Source of the DNA: an archaeon
GTDB taxonomy: Archaea; Iainarchaeota; Iainarchaeia; Iainarchaeales; GW2011-AR10
Assembly: GCA_030651515.1 (NCBI GenBank)
Contig: JAUSEO010000022.1
Location: 1-33,088, forward strand
DNA: 33,088 nucleotides
Direction of reading: 5' to 3'
Positions 28,452 to 33,088 of the stretch are shown one piece after another. The notes beneath the pieces were generated by a model, which saw only the letters and a list, made by a program, of their open reading frames with translations, was not told where the DNA came from and ran no database searches. The first letter of the stretch is position 1; every line of letters begins with the position of its first letter. The position numbers and the translations under genes were made by a program.

Positions 28452-29729
28452 TTACCTGACCTCTTTTAAAGCCTGTTCCAGAACATCAAGGCCTTTCATG
28501 GCCTGTTCCTCGGTTAACACAAGTGGGGGGCAAAGCCTTAAAACGTTTTTTCCGCAGGCAAGCATCAAAAGGCCTTTTTCAAAGCACTTTTTCAGGGTTT
28601 CTTCGCGCTTATCGTGGCTGGGTTTTTTGGATTTTTTTGATTCCACGATTTCAACCCCAATCATCAAGCCCATTCCGCGCACGTCCCCAACAATTTCAAC
28701 GCGTTCCTGCATTTCTGAAAGCCTCTGGAGCATGGATTTGCCTACGCGTTCCGCGTTTTTTGCCAAGTTTTTTTTCCCCATGAACTCAAGTGCGGCTTTT
28801 CCAGCAGCACACGCCAAGAGGTTGCCGCCAAAAGTGTTTGAATGCGAACTTGGCGGCCAGTCCATGGTTTTTTTGTTTGCAACAGTCGCCCCAAGCGGCA
28901 GGCCGCCACCAATTGACTTGCTCATGCACAAAATGTCCGGTTCAACCCCAAAATGTGAAATCGCGAGAAACTTTCCAGTGCGGAAACAACCCGACTGGAC
29001 CTCATCCACACAAAGCAACACGCCAAATTCGTTGCAGAGCTTTCGAATGCCTCTTGCAAAGTTTTTTGGAGGAACAATGTAGCCACCCTCCCCGCTTATT
29101 GGTTCAAAAAAAATTCCTGCAACATTTCCGCCAAGTTTTTTGAACACCTTTTCAACTGCGTTCAGGGATGCGTTGCTGCATTCTTCTTCAGAGCCATTGA
29201 ACCTGTAAGGGTACGGGTAAGGCACGTGCTTTACGGGTAAAAACGGGGCAAAGCCTTCGCGCTGGACTGGTTTTGAATTCGTCATTGACAAGGAACCCAT
29301 TGTGCGCCCATGAAAGCACGGAGAAAACGCGACAAGCCATTTTTTGCGCGAGTGCCACTTTGAAAGCTTGATCGCACACTCAACTGACTCAGTCCCGGAG
29401 TTTGAGAGAAAAACACTGTTTAATGAGGAAGGCAAGAGCGACAAGAGAGTCTGGGAAAACAACACAGGGGTTTCAGCGTAAAAATCAGGGAATGCCGCGT
29501 GCGTGCCAAGTGAAAGCTGTTTTCTGATTGCATTCATGATTTCCGGATTTGAATGGCCTGCATTCATGACAGCAATTCCCGCGGCAAAATCCAGGAATTT
29601 TCCCCCACTGCAGTCAAAAAGGTAAACGCCTTTCCCCCCACCGTACACAAAGTCCGTGTCACGGTCATAAGAAGAGGACATTATTTGCCTGTCAATTCCC
29701 CTTACAATGGAACAGCGGTCGCGTTTCAT
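28452..29729 (-). CDS. class III PLP-dependent aminotransferase
   Basis: A 425-aa fold-type I enzyme of the ornithine/GABA/acetylornithine aminotransferase group. The PLP lysine is K271 (CMSKSIGGGLPLGA), with D242 in CVDEVQSG binding the pyridine nitrogen; LSNSGTESVECAIKLSKWHS and FHGRTMGSLSMTNS form the phosphate and cofactor site. It resembles archaeal GABA/ornithine-type enzymes and the related archaeal amino-acid racemases; specificity is uncertain. It lies between an aldehyde dehydrogenase (6-nt gap) and an M42 peptidase, which suggests conversion of an omega-amino acid to a semialdehyde that the dehydrogenase then oxidises. Confidence 0.9.
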   Translation of the reverse strand: MKRDRCSIVRGIDRQIMSSSYDRDTDFVYGGGKGVYLFDCSGGKFLDFAAGIAVMNAGHSNPEIMNAIRKQLSLGTHAAFPDFYAETPVLFSQTLLSLLPSSLNSVFLSNSGTESVECAIKLSKWHSRKKWLVAFSPCFHGRTMGSLSMTNSKPVQREGFAPFLPVKHVPYPYPYRFNGSEEECSNASLNAVEKVFKKLGGNVAGIFFEPISGEGGYIVPPKNFARGIRKLCNEFGVLLCVDEVQSGCFRTGKFLAISHFGVEPDILCMSKSIGGGLPLGATVANKKTMDWPPSSHSNTFGGNLLACAAGKAALEFMGKKNLAKNAERVGKSMLQRLSEMQERVEIVGDVRGMGLMIGVEIVESKKSKKPSHDKREETLKKCFEKGLLMLACGKNVLRLCPPLVLTEEQAMKGLDVLEQALKEVR

Positions 29730-29735
29730 AATGCG

Positions 29736-31199
29736 TCAGTCAGTGTCAATCTGGGCTCGCTGTAACTTGCCGGAAAAATCAATGTAAACCGTCTTTGTTT
29801 CTGAAAACTCGTTTATGCCTTCAATGCCTGCCTCACGAGCGCCATTGCCCGTGCCTTTTACCCCTCCAAAAGGAAGGTGGACTTCAGCGCCAATCGTGCT
29901 TGAATTCACGTAAGTAATCCCAGCCTCGATTCCTTCAATTGCACGAAAAGCGTTTGAAATGTCACGGGTGTAAATGCTTGAACTCAAGCCATACTCGATT
30001 GAGTTTGCAATCTTTATAGCCTCTTCCACGCCGCTTGCGGAAATGATTGAAAGGCTTGGGCCAAAGATTTCTTCGCGCGCAATCCGCATCTTTGGAGAAA
30101 CTTCTGAAAAAATAGTTGGCTCGTAGAAAAAACCCTTTCCTTTTCCTGGTTTGCCGCCAGTCAAAAGCTTTGCACCCTCACTCAAACCCAGCTCAGTGTA
30201 ATAATGCACTTTTTCCACAGCCTTTTTGTTTATGAGCGGGCCCACGTCGGTTGAAGGGTTTGTTCCAGGCCCAAGGCGCAAAGAAGACGTTTTTTTTACG
30301 AGCATTTTTTCAAACTCTTTTTGAACTTCCTGGCTTACAATTACCCTGCTTGCAGCAGTGCAGCGCTGGCCAGCTGTTCCAAACGCACCCCAAACAACAC
30401 CTTTCAGTGCAAGGCCCAGGTCAGCATCATCCAGGATTATGATAGCGTTTTTTCCGCCAAGTTCAAGGCCAACTTTTTTTATCCCGGCATTTTTGACAAT
30501 CCATTCACCAGTTTGCTTGTTTCCAGTGAAAGAGACGCCGCGCACTTTTGGGTTTGAAACAAGCTCTTTGCCAATTTGCTCCCCTGGGCCAGTCACCATG
30601 TTCACAACGCCTTTAGGCACGCCTGCCTTTGCAAGCAGTTCCACAAATCTAGCTGCACACATTGGCGTGTCGCTGCTTGGCTTGAAAACAACCGTGTTCC
30701 CGCACACAAGAGCCGGCATGGTTTTCCACGCAGGAATTGCCAATGGAAAATTCCACGGAGTAATAAGTGAACACACCCCAAGCGGCACACGGATAGTCAT
30801 TGCAAACTTGTTTTGCAGTTCACTTGGAGTAGTATGCCCAAAAAGCCTTCTGCCTTCCCCAGCCATGTACTCCGCAATGTCAATTGCCTCCTGCACATCC
30901 CCGCGCGCTTCCGGCAACACTTTCCCCATTTCTGTTGAAACAAGTTTCGCCAGGGATTCCTTGTCCTGCCTGAGCAAGCCGGCAAACTTCAAGAGAATCT
31001 GGCCGCGCTTTGGGGCCGGGACATTTTTCCACTTTGGAAGCGCGGCTTCTGCCACGTCAATTGCGTGTTTCACGTCATGTTCGCTTCCAGAGGCAAAACG
31101 CGCAATGGGTTTTTCGGTTGCAGGGTTAAGAGAAGGAAAATACTTCCCTGAAGAAGGGAAAACCCATTTTCCGCCAATGAACAAGCCAAAGCGCTTCAT
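29736..31199 (-). CDS. NAD(P)-dependent aldehyde dehydrogenase (semialdehyde type)
   Basis: A 487-aa full-length ALDH. Catalytic residues: N150 (ITPWNFPLA), K173 (VVFKPS), E246 (LELGGKNA), and nucleophile C280 (GTAGQRCTAASR). The EEIFGPSLSI and NSSTIGAEVHLPFGGVKGTG blocks are also present. It oxidises an aldehyde to the acid. Pairing with a class III aminotransferase suggests succinic, glutaric or aminoadipic semialdehyde as substrate, which is inference. It is first in a three-gene operon; a TATA-like CTTAAATAC (reverse strand near 31226-31236) is about 30 nt before the ATG. Confidence 0.93.
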   Translation of the reverse strand: MKRFGLFIGGKWVFPSSGKYFPSLNPATEKPIARFASGSEHDVKHAIDVAEAALPKWKNVPAPKRGQILLKFAGLLRQDKESLAKLVSTEMGKVLPEARGDVQEAIDIAEYMAGEGRRLFGHTTPSELQNKFAMTIRVPLGVCSLITPWNFPLAIPAWKTMPALVCGNTVVFKPSSDTPMCAARFVELLAKAGVPKGVVNMVTGPGEQIGKELVSNPKVRGVSFTGNKQTGEWIVKNAGIKKVGLELGGKNAIIILDDADLGLALKGVVWGAFGTAGQRCTAASRVIVSQEVQKEFEKMLVKKTSSLRLGPGTNPSTDVGPLINKKAVEKVHYYTELGLSEGAKLLTGGKPGKGKGFFYEPTIFSEVSPKMRIAREEIFGPSLSIISASGVEEAIKIANSIEYGLSSSIYTRDISNAFRAIEGIEAGITYVNSSTIGAEVHLPFGGVKGTGNGAREAGIEGINEFSETKTVYIDFSGKLQRAQIDTD

Positions 31200-31261
31200 G
31201 AACTAAACCTGATATAATAAAACAAACCGAGTATTTAAGGATTTAGAAGTGACAAAAAAGG

Positions 31262-31939
31262 TCATCTTAATTTAGCGTGGATTACTCGTGTCACTTGTAA
31301 TACATTGTGCCAGAAATTCACCCAATCTTGATCACCAGACCGCCATTTTACCGCTTCAAGCATTCGCTGTTCAAATATTTCACGGGTGAAATGTAATTCT
31401 CTTTGAACTTTTTTGTATCTAGGCTGTTTCTCGGCTGTTTGAAGCATTCGCGCAACGCGCAATAATTGTTGGAGTTCATGCCCAATAGGAACTTTTAAAC
31501 CCTCAAGAATTGCCCTACAAATCGCTGGCTTGGGGCTTTTGTCATATCTTTCTATTTCTTGAGCAACATTTACAATCGGCATTTCCCTAGCATTCAACAC
31601 AATATGTTCTCCTTTAAGAATAGGAAATTTTATGCTTGCATCTTCCCATTCGGAAGCCCTTTCTGAAAATTCTGCAAACAAGTCTTCAAGCCCCATAATT
31701 CTTTTTTGGGGGACTGATTTTGGATTGCGGGGGTCAAACTTAATACCTTGGCGTTTAAAGTAACGCGCTACGCGCGTTTTGTCTATTGCTTCAACGATTC
31801 CCGCAACATCATTCATTTTTTCTCGTGAAAGCTTCCCCCGGAGGCCCCCCAAAAAAGGTTTCCCAGTTGGGTGAGCATATTTATCTAATAAGTTATCAAG
31901 CCATTTTCTTTCGTGTCGGGTGTATCGTGGCCTTGGCAT
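31262..31939 (-). CDS. uncharacterised protein, no recognised domain
   Basis: A 225-aa soluble, basic protein beginning MPRPRYTRHERKWLDNLLDK. I do not recognise it. Mostly helical sequence is visible, with a possible HTH-like or helical segment around MNDVAGIVEAIDKTRVARYF and a C-terminal helical region ELQQLLRVARMLQTAE, but no catalytic motif, membrane segment or cysteine cluster. It begins 5 nt after the stop of the upstream CpgS-like gene and is probably read from the same mRNA. Its codon use looks less biased to AAA/GAA runs than that of its neighbours, which may indicate more recent acquisition; this is an impression, not a computed value. Confidence 0.65.
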   Translation of the reverse strand: MPRPRYTRHERKWLDNLLDKYAHPTGKPFLGGLRGKLSREKMNDVAGIVEAIDKTRVARYFKRQGIKFDPRNPKSVPQKRIMGLEDLFAEFSERASEWEDASIKFPILKGEHIVLNAREMPIVNVAQEIERYDKSPKPAICRAILEGLKVPIGHELQQLLRVARMLQTAEKQPRYKKVQRELHFTREIFEQRMLEAVKWRSGDQDWVNFWHNVLQVTRVIHAKLR

Positions 31940-31944
31940 AATTC

Positions 31945-33088
31945 TCAGATAAAACCGTGTTTTTTGAGGATTGACTCAAGAGTGGTTTTGCCTTTTTCAG
32001 CCAGTTCATACCTGACTGAAACGATTTCCTTGTTTACCTTAAGGCTTCTTCCAAGGTCAATCGGCGTGCCGGAAACAACTATCTCCGCAGAGGAATTATT
32101 TATTGTCTGCTCCAGTTCATGCACCTGTTTTTTCGAGTAACCCATTGCAGGCAGGATTTTTCTCAGGTGCGGGTATTTTTTGTAAACCTCAAGAATAGAG
32201 CCTACGGCTGATTTTTGTGCATCAACTACCTCACGGCACCCAAATTTTTTTGCCGCAACAAAACCCGCGCCAAAAGGCATTCCACCATGCGTAAGAGTCG
32301 GGCCATCCTCGACAACCAGAACACGTTTTCCTTTTATTTTCCCAGGCTCTGAAACGCGGAGCACGGAATCCGCAAGAACTACAAGTGCAAAAGGATTGAA
32401 TTTTTTTGCATTTGCAACAACTTTCTGCACGCCACTTTTCTTTGCAGAGTTGACCTTGTTTATTATAATCACGTCCGCCATGCGGAAGTTCGTTTCACCA
32501 GGGTAATATGAAACCTCATGCCCCGCTCGCAGCGGGTCTGCAACAACAAACTGCAAATCGGGCTTGAAAAAAGGAAAATCGTTGTTGCCACCGTCCCAGA
32601 TTACAATGTCGGCTTCTTTTTCCGCCAATCGCAGAATTTTTTCATAATCCACACCTGCAAAAACAACTATGCCACGCTCAACGTATGACTCGTACTCTTC
32701 GCGCTCTTCTATAGTAACGTGGTGTTTTTCAAAATCAGAGAACTTTGCAAACCTCTGAACAGCTTCTTTGGCCAAGTCTCCATAAGGCATTGGGTGGCGC
32801 ACGACAGCCACTTTTTTCCCTGCACGAAGCAACCGCTCTGCAATTTTTCTTGAAGTCTGGCTTTTTCCTGAACCGGTGCGCACTGCACAAACAGAAATCA
32901 CCGGTTTTTTTGAAACAAGCTGTGTGGAAAATGGGCCAAGCAGCACAAAATCCGCCCCGGTTGCCTGGACCATTGAAGCAAAATGCATCACATACTCATG
33001 CGACAAATCAGAGTAAGACAGGGCAACTTCCTGCACATTGAATTTCTTTACAAGTTCCGCCAGCTTGGCTTCATCAAAGATTGGTATG
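31945..33088 (-). CDS. cyclic 2,3-diphosphoglycerate synthetase-like P-loop protein, 5' end beyond the window
   Basis: The frame is open to the window edge (visible codons start IPIFDEAKLAELVKK), so the GTG at 33036 is internal and about 381 residues are seen. The segment VISVCAVRTGSGKSQTSRKI is a P-loop. VAVVRHPMPYGDLAKEAVQ, IVIWDGGNNDFPFF, ADVIIINKVNSA and VLVVEDGPTLTHGGMPFGAG all match the COG2403/CpgS-like family. CpgS makes cyclic 2,3-diphosphoglycerate, a thermoprotectant, in some methanogens, but many archaeal homologues are of unproven function, so the reaction is uncertain. It ends 5 nt before the unrecognised gene. Confidence 0.82.
   Translation of the reverse strand, partial: IPIFDEAKLAELVKKFNVQEVALSYSDLSHEYVMHFASMVQATGADFVLLGPFSTQLVSKKPVISVCAVRTGSGKSQTSRKIAERLLRAGKKVAVVRHPMPYGDLAKEAVQRFAKFSDFEKHHVTIEEREEYESYVERGIVVFAGVDYEKILRLAEKEADIVIWDGGNNDFPFFKPDLQFVVADPLRAGHEVSYYPGETNFRMADVIIINKVNSAKKSGVQKVVANAKKFNPFALVVLADSVLRVSEPGKIKGKRVLVVEDGPTLTHGGMPFGAGFVAAKKFGCREVVDAQKSAVGSILEVYKKYPHLRKILPAMGYSKKQVHELEQTINNSSAEIVVSGTPIDLGRSLKVNKEIVSVRYELAEKGKTTLESILKKHGFI

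Noticed and set aside
1-33088. CRISPR array, insertion sequence or integrase
   Set aside because: No regularly spaced direct repeats, terminal inverted repeats with transposase, or integrase motifs were found by reading either strand.

Overview
The window is a gene-dense stretch of an archaeal chromosome. Evidence for an archaeon: a bulge-helix-bulge tRNA intron, SRP54 and FtsY, aIF6, ribosomal proteins eS19, eL39, eL31 and LX, PDCD5, prefoldin alpha, RNase P protein Rnp4, RadA, RPA-like OB proteins, geranylgeranylglyceryl phosphate synthase, and TATA-like boxes (TTTAAA/TTTATA) about 25-35 nt before many starts with little or no leader. Lysine-rich proteins encoded by long A runs, compact operons and a bacterial-type RibD suggest a DPANN-type lineage such as Diapherotrites; that placement is inference only.

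Layout. 1-4110: a small membrane protein, tRNA-Gly(GCC), tRNA-Val(TAC), a surface transglutaminase-like protein, thymidylate kinase, an intron-containing tRNA-Gly(TCC) and a MazEF-type toxin-antitoxin pair. 4253-9301: Nudix hydrolase and RNase P Rnp4, then the information-processing operon rps19e-pdcd5-rpl39e-rpl31e-eif6-LX-pfdA-ftsY, with overlapping or nearly abutting genes. 9370-17427: an OB-fold protein, a PD-(D/E)XK-like nuclease, a TRAM protein with acidic tail and long leader, a small unknown ORF, srp54, an A24 prepilin-type peptidase, ribD, rtcA, a sugar-nucleotide-type SDR and a HicA-like protein.

16909-19644 is the most system-like accessory region. An ArsR-type regulator with a C-terminal DUF4430-like domain is divergent from a secreted protein made of DUF4430, a six-repeat alpha/alpha toroid and a CARDB-like domain (transcobalamin-like parts in reversed order). 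An operator-like palindrome lies between them, and a membrane-anchored protein follows.

19641-33088: GGGP synthase, a two-OB RPA-like protein, a small membrane protein, a CcdA thiol-disulfide transporter whose first transmembrane helix has moved to the C-terminus (apparent circular permutation), proline iminopeptidase, RadA, an operon of LemA, HtpX and a DipZ-type thioredoxin, an ALDH-aminotransferase-M42 peptidase operon, an unrecognised gene and a CpgS-like GTPase that runs off the window edge. CcdA and the anchored thioredoxin could together form an extracytoplasmic reducing pathway. No CRISPR array, insertion sequence, rRNA or origin was seen, and no gene-free stretch exceeds 300 bases.
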